From the NCBI GenBank assembly GCA_022539475.1, contig VCMS01000155.1, positions 103,210 through 167,209 of the forward strand: DNA of 64,000 nucleotides, written 5' to 3'. Position 1 is the first letter of the stretch. Each line of letters starts with the position of its first letter. Under the pieces are notes generated by a model. It ran no database searches and was not told the DNA's origin. It saw only the letters and a list, made by a program, of their open reading frames with translations. This DNA comes from Gracilaria domingensis. Its lineage: Eukaryota; Rhodophyta; Florideophyceae; Gracilariales; Gracilariaceae. The translations under genes were made by a program, and so were the position numbers. Below, one piece after another: positions 34,884 through 43,711 of this stretch.

Positions 34884-35201
34884 AATACTGCCACAAGTAC
34901 CCTATAGACAGGAACTGCATAGACTTCTCAGTTTCATACTTCTCTTCAAAGCAACCTTAAGTGCAGTTTCAGAAGTGGTAGGACGCTTCATGTTCAATTG
35001 CGAATTGAATGGTGCCACCAATGATGTTAACGATACCGAGCATGTTGCATGTTGCAATTAGACGCAACTGGACCCAAGACGTATGACATTTGTTCAATTA
35101 CTAGCCTGCCGCACCTTTTCTATATTCATATGTATAGCCTTACAATAGTATACTACTCTTAATACTCGAAAGACACTCATAATTTACTAATCATCTCATT
35201 C
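34884..35201. other. Intergenic stretch; possible left side of the large DNA element
   Basis: AT-leaning, no gene. If the Plavaka-type element has its own terminus on this side it should be here or further left. I could not find an inverted repeat matching the sequence near 50.4-51.5 kb. Confidence 0.35.
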
Positions 35202-36875
35202 TCATCCACTTCGAAGCGCTCGCAACCTCATTATTGGCAAATCGTCATCCCTAATGCTCTCGAGCACTTCGGTTCTACCGTCCTCCGCTTCCACACCAAT
35301 CTCCAGGACCACTTGGTCTTCTTCCATTTCAACCGGCCCATCCTCCTTATCGGACAACAGTTCATCCTCCGCCTCCTTTTCCTCATCACCATTGACAAAC
35401 GTGGGTCGGAAATCCCGTACCCGATGAACAGCATCAGGTAGTGCGTAGCCCTCTGGTACCATGTACATGTCGTATCTAACCAGCAAATGCATAGACTCAG
35501 GCCTATCCACCTTGTCCTTCCCACTTGCTCCAGCATGTGTCACATCACCACGGCCCACGAATACAGAGTACGGTGGGATGATTATCTTCTTCGCTGGATA
35601 CACCTCCGACATCACTCGCAACTGTTGGTTGTTCATCCCCACCAGTTGATGGCTTCCAGCGCTCACCCAGAGAGGAAAGCCCTCTTTCCCAGAGGCCCTT
35701 ACAAAGAATCCGGGGTTACCAGAATTCATTGTTTCCTTCGTAACCAGACCACTGAAGTCGGTGTGCAGCGTCTGGCGCTTGCACTTTCTCGGGGTCCCCA
35801 GAAATCGACCACCAATTTTCGGAGTGTACATCTTCACAGCTTCCGTTTCATTGTCCCATAGTCCTAAAACCGCAGCAATTGTACCCATTCGAACATCAAG
35901 TAAAGCACGCGACCTTACAACCCACCTGAGCTCCTCAATATCCTCCGGCTTCTCCACCGTACCCCAACGTGTCGACATCACTCTCCCCTCAAATGGTCCA
36001 TCGCTCCCGTCTTTCCGTCCTTCATCATCGTTGATGATTTGAAAAAACGACTTCTGTTCCTCCCCTTTCCGTATATCCGGCATCGCTCCATACTCATTCT
36101 CGAAGAAGTGCACCAACTTCCCCGACACATCTCCGAACTCCCGAACTTCTTCTAACTCCTCCCATTTAGGAACACCATTATCCGTCGCAAAGCCGTCAAG
36201 CACGCAATATCCATTCTGCCTTAGCTCAGCTTGCATTCGGGCGAAGAAAATTTGCCCAAATTCGTCATGCTCCTTCGCAGCAACCCACAGCACCTCTTCA
36301 TCATCCATACCTGTCGGCCGACTACGAGGATACTGCATACCAAATGTCTCCGCCCGTAGGCGATGTTCGGCCCTTGCAGCGTGCCAAAACACAAGATGGT
36401 GTACATCTCTGAGATCTGATGTACTTAGCAGCTCCGACCTATGTGCCTTCGGCAAGTGAATGACTCTGAGCCAGGGGTCCTTGCGCTCAATTACGTTCTT
36501 CCCTTTCCATTCCTGCGGTCTCAGCCTGACATACTCGCACCATGATGGGTCTGGTGGGCCATCATATGGGTCTCCTCGAACAAGTCCGTGCTCCTCAGAT
36601 TCCGGAAGAGCTGTAGGTAACTCGTCATTAAATGACCCCCCACCTGTCTCTTGCTGTTCGTCTGTCGCAGCATCTTTCTCGACGGAGACAAACCTTGGAA
36701 CTGTCACAGCAAGAAGCTCTTCGTCATCCACAAATGCAGAACTGCCTGCATTCTCTGCATTCCCTTCCTCTTTCAATGACACGAACTGAACCTTCATCGA
36801 CCTTCCTCTCAGCACATGTTCATTTAGTTGAGACATCAGGGCATCCGGTGTCATGCTGTTCAGAGTAGATCTCAT
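35202..36875 (-). CDS. 2-oxoglutarate/Fe(II)-dependent dioxygenase-like protein
   Basis: A 557-residue frame. The C-terminal half has the double-stranded beta-helix signature: HTDFSGLV (the H-x-D iron ligands, about residue 370), LWVSAGSHQLVGM, then GRGDVTHAGAS (distal His), followed by an Arg (MHLLVRYDMY) in the position that binds 2-oxoglutarate. The N-terminal half is acidic and unrecognised. Enzymes of this fold oxidise methyl groups on nucleic acids or proteins, among many substrates. TET/JBP relatives accompany KDZ transposons in fungi and some algae, but I cannot show this one belongs to that group. Immediately upstream, a TGA separates it in frame from the preceding ORF, so it may be the C-terminal part of a longer ParB-dioxygenase protein. 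Confidence 0.65.
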   Translation of the reverse strand: MRSTLNSMTPDALMSQLNEHVLRGRSMKVQFVSLKEEGNAENAGSSAFVDDEELLAVTVPRFVSVEKDAATDEQQETGGGSFNDELPTALPESEEHGLVRGDPYDGPPDPSWCEYVRLRPQEWKGKNVIERKDPWLRVIHLPKAHRSELLSTSDLRDVHHLVFWHAARAEHRLRAETFGMQYPRSRPTGMDDEEVLWVAAKEHDEFGQIFFARMQAELRQNGYCVLDGFATDNGVPKWEELEEVREFGDVSGKLVHFFENEYGAMPDIRKGEEQKSFFQIINDDEGRKDGSDGPFEGRVMSTRWGTVEKPEDIEELRWVVRSRALLDVRMGTIAAVLGLWDNETEAVKMYTPKIGGRFLGTPRKCKRQTLHTDFSGLVTKETMNSGNPGFFVRASGKEGFPLWVSAGSHQLVGMNNQQLRVMSEVYPAKKIIIPPYSVFVGRGDVTHAGASGKDKVDRPESMHLLVRYDMYMVPEGYALPDAVHRVRDFRPTFVNGDEEKEAEDELLSDKEDGPVEMEEDQVVLEIGVEAEDGRTEVLESIRDDDLPIMRLRALRSG

Positions 36876-36893
36876 CTGTTGTGTGAAAGTCTT

Positions 36894-37226
36894 TCACTGT
36901 TTCGTCCTCGGCGGAGCCCGTTGTTCTTCTTCAGAGCTATCCAGAACTTCTATGGCACCTCGATTTCGGCCGTGCTCAATTTCCCCATAACTCTCCTGCG
37001 CCCGTTCTCGTGCACTTCTTCGCGGCTCCCCTTCTTCACTGGCAGATTTTGCAGCAGCAGCAGCGGGAGTCCTCCTCTTCGTCACGGACTGCTTCACTGG
37101 TGCGGGGGGCGGATTTACCTTGAGCATCGTCCGCAATCGATTCTGAACGGAAGTCGTGGCAGTTCTAATTGAGTTCGTCCTGCTCCGAACACGCGGCAAT
37201 GTGTTGAAGTTCACAACTTGTCCCAA
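36894..37226 (-). pseudogene. Linker region between the ParB-like region and the dioxygenase
   Basis: A 110-residue frame, basic and Ala/Ser-rich (AAAAAKSASEEGEPRRSARE), without a known domain. Its TGA stop (CAG TGA AAG) is in frame with the dioxygenase start a few codons later. A CGA-to-TGA change would explain the break. Its upstream end overlaps the next frame by 16 bases. Confidence 0.45.
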
Positions 37227-37651
37227 AGGAACTGATACGCAGCTGCGTTGTTGTCTGGGTCTTTAACGTCATCTTCATTCGATGGAGCATAAAGAGTGAC
37301 TTCGCGTTTCAGGAACACTTCCATGGACTCTTCCTCGTTCAGTTCATTTCTCACTGCTCGAGAAAGGCGGAACAGAGACACTGCTCTATCATAAAAGAAA
37401 CCTCGAGCCTCCTCAAAGCTTTTCCATTGCTTTGTCTTCGTCGACTTGCCCTTCAATAGAAACATTTGAACAGAATCAAGAATGAAGGAAAAATCCTCGG
37501 CATCCAAAACATATAGCGGAGTATGGGACAGATGTGTGAGACCTATGTCACTCACACTCTCACATATATCCTGGAAATGGGCAAGCATTCCCTCACGAGA
37601 CATGAGTTGCAGGGCGACATTGGCATATCTCAGATACTGACGCTCTTGCAC
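37211..37651 (-). pseudogene. Helical segment of the ParB-associated protein
   Basis: A 146-residue frame, mainly helical (SFILDSVQMFLLKGKSTKTK; FEEARGFFYDRAVSLFRLSR). No family recognised. It directly continues the ParB-like region on the same strand after a short frame change near 37,655, and is best read as part of the same former protein. Confidence 0.45.
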
Positions 37652-37663
37652 AGTCCCAATCAG

Positions 37664-38200
37664 TTAGCTCTCTTTCAACACCTCTGTCACTTCTGCAGGA
37701 TCCACGTCTGCCGTCGTCAGCCCCTCAACATCTTCAATTAGAATGGCGACCACACTAACTGTAGAGTGTATCTTGTCTGCAAACATCATCCTTCGCATGG
37801 TACTCGTCGACTCATTGAGGTACGAAGCAACACATAACAATTCCTTCATCCCAATGGGCCTTCCATCTCTTCGTATCAGCAGATTGCAACGCCAAAACTT
37901 GGCTAATCGCTAACACTTCGGTGCACCAGTCGCAGCCAAATATTGTATACCATTCAGACGATGCAAACCATCTACAATGAAGCACTTCTTCGTTAGGCGT
38001 CCCTTGTCAGTATCCCTCTCTCCCGTAGTAGCATCTTGTAAGGCCACCACTGGAGAACCCATCGACTGCAATATCCCCCGCTCCTTCATACTCTTCACAA
38101 GAGCTTCAACGTGGCGTTTACTTACTCCATGGAGTAAATTGGGAAAAGTGTTCACAAGAGTGATGTCAACAGTAACAACACCATCCGGTAGTGATTGAGG
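37664..38200 (-). pseudogene. ParB/sulfiredoxin-like domain
   Basis: Minus-strand pieces show a ParB N-terminal-type fold. A strand-turn (GVVTVDITLVNTF) is followed by a helix with the spacing of ParB box I (VSKRHVEALVKSMKERGIL). A second strand then carries KCFIVDGLHRLNGIQYLAA, the counterpart of the V-x-D-G-x-H-R motif of the ParB/Srx superfamily. A following helical part (SYLNESTSTMRRMMFADKIH) could be the helix-turn-helix side. ParB proteins bind palindromic parS sites and hydrolyse CTP, or act as nucleases. Four palindromes lie 1.4-2.7 kb away. Interrupted at two or three points. Confidence 0.6.
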
Positions 38201-39117
38201 TTCACCTTTGGAACCTTCTGACGAACTCGTCTGTACGCCTTGCTCCGAGTAGGTGTCCCTTGTGTTCCAGACGGCTCGCCAGAAACACTTGAACGTGCTA
38301 TTCTTGCGGACAGAAGCACAACGTCATCGTCCTGCTGCTCCGCAGTTTGTGGTGGAGTTTGGGGTAGAGATGGACCAGCTCCTTGTGTGGATTGCGCATC
38401 TGCGTCTGGAAGGGGACCTTTTATGATCTCATCTTCTTCTTCTTGCACAACCGTCCCGTGCTGAACCGTCTGTTTCGACGCAGAAGGTCCCCTTGTGTCG
38501 ACGGACTGATTTATCGCACGAGATGCCCTTCTCGACGCAGTGGGCTTCGTAGCGGAGGTAGACTTTGTTTGGCCTGTCCGCTTCGTATCTGGGGATGATC
38601 TCGTCTCCTTAGTCCGCTTCGTAACAGACGACGGACCGGCCCGCGGAGGTGCTACTGATGCGCTACCTCTCGGTGTTAATGAACTTCGAATTGGCTCCGT
38701 GCGGCTTGTGGGCGTCATCACCTCACTCATAGCGCTCATCGTTCGTCGCTTGGACGCCGGAATGCTGGCTGCCACCGGTTCCATCATTTTCTCATCCCAA
38801 GAAGCGGCCGTCCGGAGATCCTGGATGTCTTGTGAAAGATCCAGGCTCTCCGCCCGGTAAGGATAGAACTTCTGACCGCTTCGACTGATGAGAATATTAT
38901 GAACCACCACAAGACCTGAACCCAATTGCTTCCCGTTCAACTCGCGGCGTAGAACACTTCCAATTCCATGCAACAAAGCTTCCCCGACTATCACCTTTCC
39001 TTCATTCTCAATATCCATCTGCAGAGGAACCCGCATTCCACCTTGCAATGATCGAGTGCTCCGCCGAGTGCGAGGAGTCACGCTTTGCATAAGCTTTCGA
39101 ACACGAGTTGGCTTCAT
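38152..39117 (-). CDS. N-terminal region of the ParB-associated protein
   Basis: A 321-residue frame starting at the ATG at 39,117, about 66 bp from the 85-bp promoter repeat. Residues 20-110 look folded (KVIVGEALLHGIGSVLRREL; GLVVVHNILISRSGQKFY). The rest is basic, Thr/Ser/Lys-rich low complexity (SVTKRTKETRSSPDTKRTGQ), perhaps a DNA- or chromatin-binding tail. It runs into the ParB-like region at its C-terminus, where the frame changes at about 38,160-38,200. Confidence 0.55.
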   Translation of the reverse strand: MKPTRVRKLMQSVTPRTRRSTRSLQGGMRVPLQMDIENEGKVIVGEALLHGIGSVLRRELNGKQLGSGLVVVHNILISRSGQKFYPYRAESLDLSQDIQDLRTAASWDEKMMEPVAASIPASKRRTMSAMSEVMTPTSRTEPIRSSLTPRGSASVAPPRAGPSSVTKRTKETRSSPDTKRTGQTKSTSATKPTASRRASRAINQSVDTRGPSASKQTVQHGTVVQEEEDEIIKGPLPDADAQSTQGAGPSLPQTPPQTAEQQDDDVVLLSARIARSSVSGEPSGTQGTPTRSKAYRRVRQKVPKVNLNHYRMVLLLLTSLL

Positions 39118-39183
39118 GTTGAACAGCTATTGCAGTGAAAGGTGTATATCAACAATACGCTCGCTCTGGACGATACAACAACA

Positions 39184-39268
39184 GAGGCGAGCCTTTAAAT
39201 GGCGACTTATGCTGGGCACCCCCGCTTTCGGCAGCTTCTCCCAGCGCACTGCCAGTCTCGTCCGTGTC
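39184..39268 (-). promoter_or_regulatory. 85-bp promoter repeat, left arm
   Basis: Reverse complement of 41,169-41,253 with four mismatches in 85 positions. It includes GTCGCCATTTAAAGGCTCG, with a TATA-like TTTAAA about 80 bp upstream of the minus-strand ATG at 39,117. Confidence 0.85.
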
Positions 39269-39571
39269 CTGTCTGTGGCCGCTCGCACGCTGATTGTACG
39301 CTTTAGAGTCCTGAAGCTCGCGCAATGATGACTCACGCGAGCAACGGTCGCGCTCTCTAATCGTGCTCTTCAAATGCTTTCCATAGTACTCAAGAGTACA
39401 CTCATTCACATTCATGTACAGCCTACTCCCGCTAATACACGTGGACAGCGGCGCCAACGTACCGGCGGTCGGGTGTAGCGAAAACACTGGTGGGGGGGCG
39501 TGTTATGGGAGGTCCCGGGAAGGCGCTAGAATGTGACCAGAACGTGCCCGCGGGCGGGGGGGGAGGGGGTT

Positions 39572-39603
39572 GGTCGTGTTAGGGTAGGTACCCTAACACG
39601 ACC
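39572..39603. repeat. Palindrome 1
   Basis: 15-bp perfect arms (GGTCGTGTTAGGGTA) around a GG loop, inside a longer imperfect inverted repeat with G-rich and C-rich shoulders. Confidence 0.95.
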
Positions 39604-39680
39604 GGACCCCCCCGCCCGCTGGCACGTTTGGGCGATTTTTTGAAAAATGTGTGATTTTATGCCCGCGGGCGAGGGGGTCC

Positions 39681-39712
39681 GGTCGTGTTGGGGTATTTAC
39701 CCCAACACGACC
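39681..39712. repeat. Palindrome 2
   Basis: 15-bp perfect arms (GGTCGTGTTGGGGTA) around a TT loop. It differs from palindrome 1 at one arm position, and the opposite arm has changed to match. Confidence 0.95.
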
Positions 39713-40161
39713 CACCCCCCCTTCGCTCGCGGGCACGTTTTGGGCACATTCTGTCACCCTCCAGAGACCTCCCAAAACACTCCTTCCGGCTATTCCGGCA
39801 CCCACCGCGTCACCTCAATGCACCAACGCGTCTTCTCCATCCATCAAACGCTCCCTAACTCCCACGCGCACCACACCTACTCTCTCTGCGATCACCATCT
39901 TCCCATCCGAGGTGCTACACTTCACTGAATTAGTGACCGAATCTGTACTATTGAGTGGTTCCCATCTGTTCTACATGCTGCAGCAGTATATGCACCAGGC
40001 TGCCCTAATGTGCAACATGGCATTTGACCGGCGAGCGCGCGAGGGAGGTGTTCCACTACAGAATCTCCGGGAGCACAGGAGGCTGCGATAGAGGCTAGGA
40101 ACTGTGACGCTTTGTGTTTGTGGCCTAAAGGTGGTACGACGAGAGGGAGATCACGTACGGA

Positions 40162-40198
40162 AGGGTGTGAAGCGCGTTCACAACGCCCTTCACACCCT
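40162..40198. repeat. Central hairpin of the control region
   Basis: 11-bp arms AGGGTGTGAAG / CTTCACACCCT around a 15-base centre, near the symmetry axis of the region. Confidence 0.8.
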
Positions 40199-40739
40199 GG
40201 TGTCAGCAGCGGTCGGTGTCGTGGGTTCGGAGCGAGAATGTTGTTGCGCGCGGTCGCTGGCGAGCACAGCGGCGGCCCTCCGATGGACTGCATGCTCGTA
40301 ACGAACTTACGGCTCCGGGATGGAATTGCGTCATGTGCAGTCGATGAGTGGCGTAAAGATTAGTTAACTGAAAGTTATAAGTTGTTTCATACCTTACCAC
40401 TAGACTACCAAAGACTGCTATCGATGGCGCTCTTAAGCATTGATGCTCCAGGGGCGGCCGCCGTGCCGTCGGTGGTGCATCCAGTATATCAGCCCCCGTC
40501 GTGGAACACGGCGCAGAATGCATAGAATCCCCCACATCATTGACTCTCGACACCATCCTCTTCTCTAGAGTAGGTGTGGTGCGCGTGGAAATTAGGGAGT
40601 TTCTGGAGGGTCGAGAAGACGGGATGGTGCACTGAGGTGACGCAGTGGGTAAAGGAAGTGCCGGGGGGTATGTTTTGGGAGGTCCCGGGAACGCGCAAGA
40701 ATGTGGCCAAAACGTGCCTGCGGGCAAGGGGGGGGGGTC

Positions 40740-40771
40740 GGTCGTGTTAGGGTAGGTACCCTAACACGACC
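40740..40771. repeat. Palindrome 3
   Basis: Same 15-bp arms as palindrome 1, GG loop, with G-run and C-run shoulders. Confidence 0.95.
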
Positions 40772-40850
40772 GGACCCCCCCCGCACGCGGGCATAAAATC
40801 GCACATTTTTCAAAAAATCACCCAAAACGTGCCCGCGGGCGGGGGTGTCC

Positions 40851-40882
40851 GGTCGTGTTAGGGTACCTACCCTAACACGACC
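40851..40882. repeat. Palindrome 4
   Basis: Same arms as palindromes 1 and 3, with a CC loop, i.e. the opposite orientation. Confidence 0.95.
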
Positions 40883-41168
40883 GAACTCCCCCCCCCCCTC
40901 TGCCCGCGGGCACGTTCTCGCCACATTCTGGCACCCTCTGGAGACTCACAAAACATCCCTCCCAGCACTCCCGGCAGTGATTTCGCTGCACACGCCGTGC
41001 AAATATATCAAACTAGAGAAAACTATCGCTTCATACCCACTTGGTCCGCGACTATTAGCACAAGACGCGACCTTTGTAATAGCTCCGAATCGCGACCTGG
41101 CCGACACGCGACGCTGTCGCACCCGCTCAAAGCGGCACGGACACCGACCTCAGAAGGGAGCGGACACG

Positions 41169-41253
41169 GACACGGACGAGACTAGCAGTGCGCTGGGAGG
41201 AGCTGCCGAAAGCGGGGGTGCCCAGCGTAAGTCGCCATTTAAAGGCTCGTCTC
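41169..41253 (+). promoter_or_regulatory. 85-bp promoter repeat, right arm
   Basis: Inverted partner of 39,184-39,268. Its TTTAAA lies about 30 bp upstream of the ATG at 41,273, a plausible core-promoter distance, so the two divergent genes are probably expressed together. Confidence 0.85.
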
Positions 41254-41272
41254 CGTTCTTTGCACTGAGGCG

Positions 41273-42331
41273 ATGGATTCGACCGACGATGGAGAGGAGA
41301 TACATCCTATCGACATGAGTGCTCCGCCTCCGGCGTTCCATGCATATGTCAAACTTTTCTTGGTTCTTCGCGATGCTTTGGCAAACAGCGATTGAGGCCC
41401 TGATCGGCCACGGGACGTGGGGTTTAGATGGCTAATAGAGTTCTGCGCCGAGAACTATAAGGATATTCCGGAGGCAAGGAAGATGTTTGAGGAGGCCACT
41501 AACTCCAAGAACCTGCAGAACTTGACACTGCAACAGCTGCGAAAGAGTGTTGTGAATAACAAACCTGTGGAACAACGATATCTTGTAACGAAGCTTCTTG
41601 ACAAGAAGGACGGGGATGAGGACCAGAGACTGCGCGATTTTTTTCTTCTCTCTATGGATATGGGTATATACCTACCGGTGCGATGCATGGTTGTTTATTT
41701 CATGACCAGGAGAAAGCAGGTTCTGAAGATGACAGTGTTCATACCACCAACAGCTGCGAACCCATTTGAGGTCATTATATACTTACCATACCTCTGCCAC
41801 ATAATGGGAGAGAACGACAACATCAGAATGATGAAGAAGAAACAACCGAAAAAGGAACGAAAAGTGAACCATGCACCATCTGTGTACATATCCACTTTTA
41901 CGTCGTTCTCCAAAGACAACTGTGATCGACTGGGATTCGCTATCAGTGAGTTCGTATGGGAATGGAGTTGTTTTGCCGCTCATCTTGGATACACGAACGT
42001 TCAGCACATGGTGAAACCATACATTTGCATGAATATGCAGACCTTGAAGTATACAGCGCTAGAGACACGGGAGTCTGGTTATGCCCCGCCAAGCCAGAGT
42101 ACTCGATTCAACACACAGGATGTGCCCCAGAGCAGTACTAGTGGATCGGTGGAGACCTTGAGTGATGAATGCTATACAAACCTCCGAATACTGGCTAAGG
42201 AATTTTTGACAGACCTCGAAACCATATGCACCCACGATAGCCTCCATAGCTTACGGGTTGATCAGATGAGAAACCGGATAGAGTTTTCGGAGATACGGAT
42301 GGATACTGACTCCGGTGAGTTGCCTGCATGA
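41273..42331 (+). pseudogene. N-terminal region of the methyltransferase protein
   Basis: Starts at the ATG at 41,273 (MDSTDDGEEIHPIDMSAPPP). The frame is closed by TGA at 41,394 (GAT TGA GGC) and again by TGA at 42,329 (GCA TGA CTT). It continues unchanged into the methyltransferase frame, so all three segments lie in one reading frame. Residues after the first stop form a helical, unrecognised domain (FRWLIEFCAENYKDIPEARK; LGFAISEFVWEWSCFAAHLG). The decayed homologue at 19,270-20,807 aligns with this part, which shows it belongs to the same gene. Each TGA could come from CGA by one C-to-T change. TGA readthrough is a less likely alternative. Confidence 0.65.
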
Positions 42332-42349
42332 CTTCAGAACTTTTCGGAG

Positions 42350-43711
42350 TTGCTATGGAAACCGATACAGGATATGCGTCAAGCGGCAGGATTCAATGTG
42401 GGCATTCACGCGAAATTCGATATTGAACTGACGAAAAACCCTAAAACTTCCGGTAATGCCGAACCTTCTTCGACCAAGTCTGAACCACCCCTACCTCGTC
42501 GAGAGTATATGCACCTCGTGAGCTCCGATAGCGACGACTTCGAGAAGCCGGTGAATCGTGCGGAGCATGAATCTCGGGTTGCCGGGTACAACATCCAAAA
42601 GACAGGTATTGAGCCGCCCATGAAGGAGATATCCAGTCTCCTTCGAATGAATATGGATAAGGTGTGGAAGGGGATGAGAAAGTCACACTTTGTAGCGTAC
42701 AACTGTGACATGAAGGACCTGAGGCACACACACGAAACATTTGTGAATCAGAGTGAGATTTTATGGGGTGAGGCACAGCTTGTCCTAACAGACCCTCCCT
42801 TTAACACTCGGAGGAAGAGGAACAAACGGAATAGTGCTCACGATGTCTTCAGTGAGGATGACATGATCAGTACGGCATACTTAATAAGTTCCGCGCTTCG
42901 GTCTGGTGGGCACTTCATTATATTCTGTGCCATGGGACAGTTTCATGTTTGGCACAGGATACTCTCGGAAACGGCGAGTAGAAAAGATGACGCTGGAAGC
43001 GAAGGTAAACCAGAACTCATGCCTTCGTTTAAAGTGGATGGGAATCCACTGGTGTTCATCCGGGATCGAAGTAATGTTGGCGGGAATCCACGGAAGTTTG
43101 GGATACAGCCCGTAACGGAGTACGCCGTTCATGGGGTGAAGCGTGGATTGCGACCATCCGAGGAAGCCAGTCTTACTCCATTTGAGGATAACAATTTCAT
43201 TCCTTCTACTTTCCCGGCTAATAGGAATGTAATTGATCGGGTGCCGAAAGCGAGAGCGGGGGAGGGGTTGACAGGGAAGGTAAATGAGCCAGGTAGTTCA
43301 GTACCAAATGCGCAGTACATCAGACTGGAGCAGAAGTCCAGGGAGTTGATGAAAGAGTTGATATGTCGGTTCACAAGACCGGGTGATCTTGTCATGGACA
43401 TGTTCCCGGGAACTCTTTCTACGGGTATGGCGTGCCTATCGCTGACAAAGCATAGGAAGTTCTTGGCGTGCGCGAAGAATAAGCCATGCTTCAGCCATGC
43501 GAAGCACAATATAACAACTCTTATGGCCGAAGTTCTTCGCGGGGGGAAGAATGACATCCTGGTTGAACAGGAGGTGGTGGATGCTGCTTCAACGACTTAT
43601 GAACGGGTTCCACATCGGGACCGAGGTCGGCTTGAATGGGAGACTCCATTTGGATACCCCCAGTACCAAGTGATGCCTGCACATATTACTCAATTCCTAG
43701 GAAGATACTAG
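42350..43711 (+). pseudogene. Beta-class DNA amino-methyltransferase (N6-adenine or N4-cytosine)
   Basis: About 450 residues. AQLVLTDPPFNTRR carries catalytic motif IV (DPPF). SGGHFIIFCAMGQF follows as motif V. The AdoMet-binding motif I comes later, as GDLVMDMFPGTLSTGMAC (counterpart of DPFxGxGTT). The order motif IV before motif I marks the beta class, as in bacterial CcrM/HinfI-type enzymes, not MT-A70 proteins such as METTL3. Motif I is degenerate (M-F-P-G for D-P-F-x-G). The frame is open from the TGA at 42,329 to TAG at 43,711 and has no ATG of its own at the start, so it is the C-terminal part of the 41,273 protein. A decayed homologue lies at 8,750-9,029. It would act on DNA in the nucleus. 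Confidence 0.75.

Larger units (their letters stand above)
39118..41272. promoter_or_regulatory. Symmetric bidirectional control region
   Basis: A 2.15-kb region between divergent start codons, organised as a nested inverted repeat about a centre near 40,220. Outermost are 85-bp arms containing TATA-like TTTAAA (39,184-39,268 and 41,169-41,253). Inside lie two pairs of 32-bp palindromes with G/C-run flanks (39,572-39,712 and 40,740-40,882). Next come mirrored 50-100-bp segments (GGGAGGTCCCGGGAA; TAGGTGTGGTGCGCGTGG and their complements). At the centre is a small hairpin (40,162-40,198). The whole looks like a regulatory or replication/segregation region. Confidence 0.8.

Noticed and set aside
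34072-35201. Left terminal inverted repeat of the Plavaka-type element
   Set aside because: No word here matches the palindrome cluster at 50.6-51.5 kb in inverted orientation.
35202-36875. Naming the dioxygenase as TET/JBP
   Set aside because: Only the general H-x-D...H...R pattern is visible, and no TET/JBP-specific motif could be confirmed by eye.
39572-39712. TTAGGG-like words as an internal telomere tract
   Set aside because: Single hexamers inside palindrome arms, not a tandem array.
39572-40882. Palindromes as a CRISPR-like array
   Set aside because: Only four units in mirrored pairs with long unequal spacing, in a eukaryotic context.
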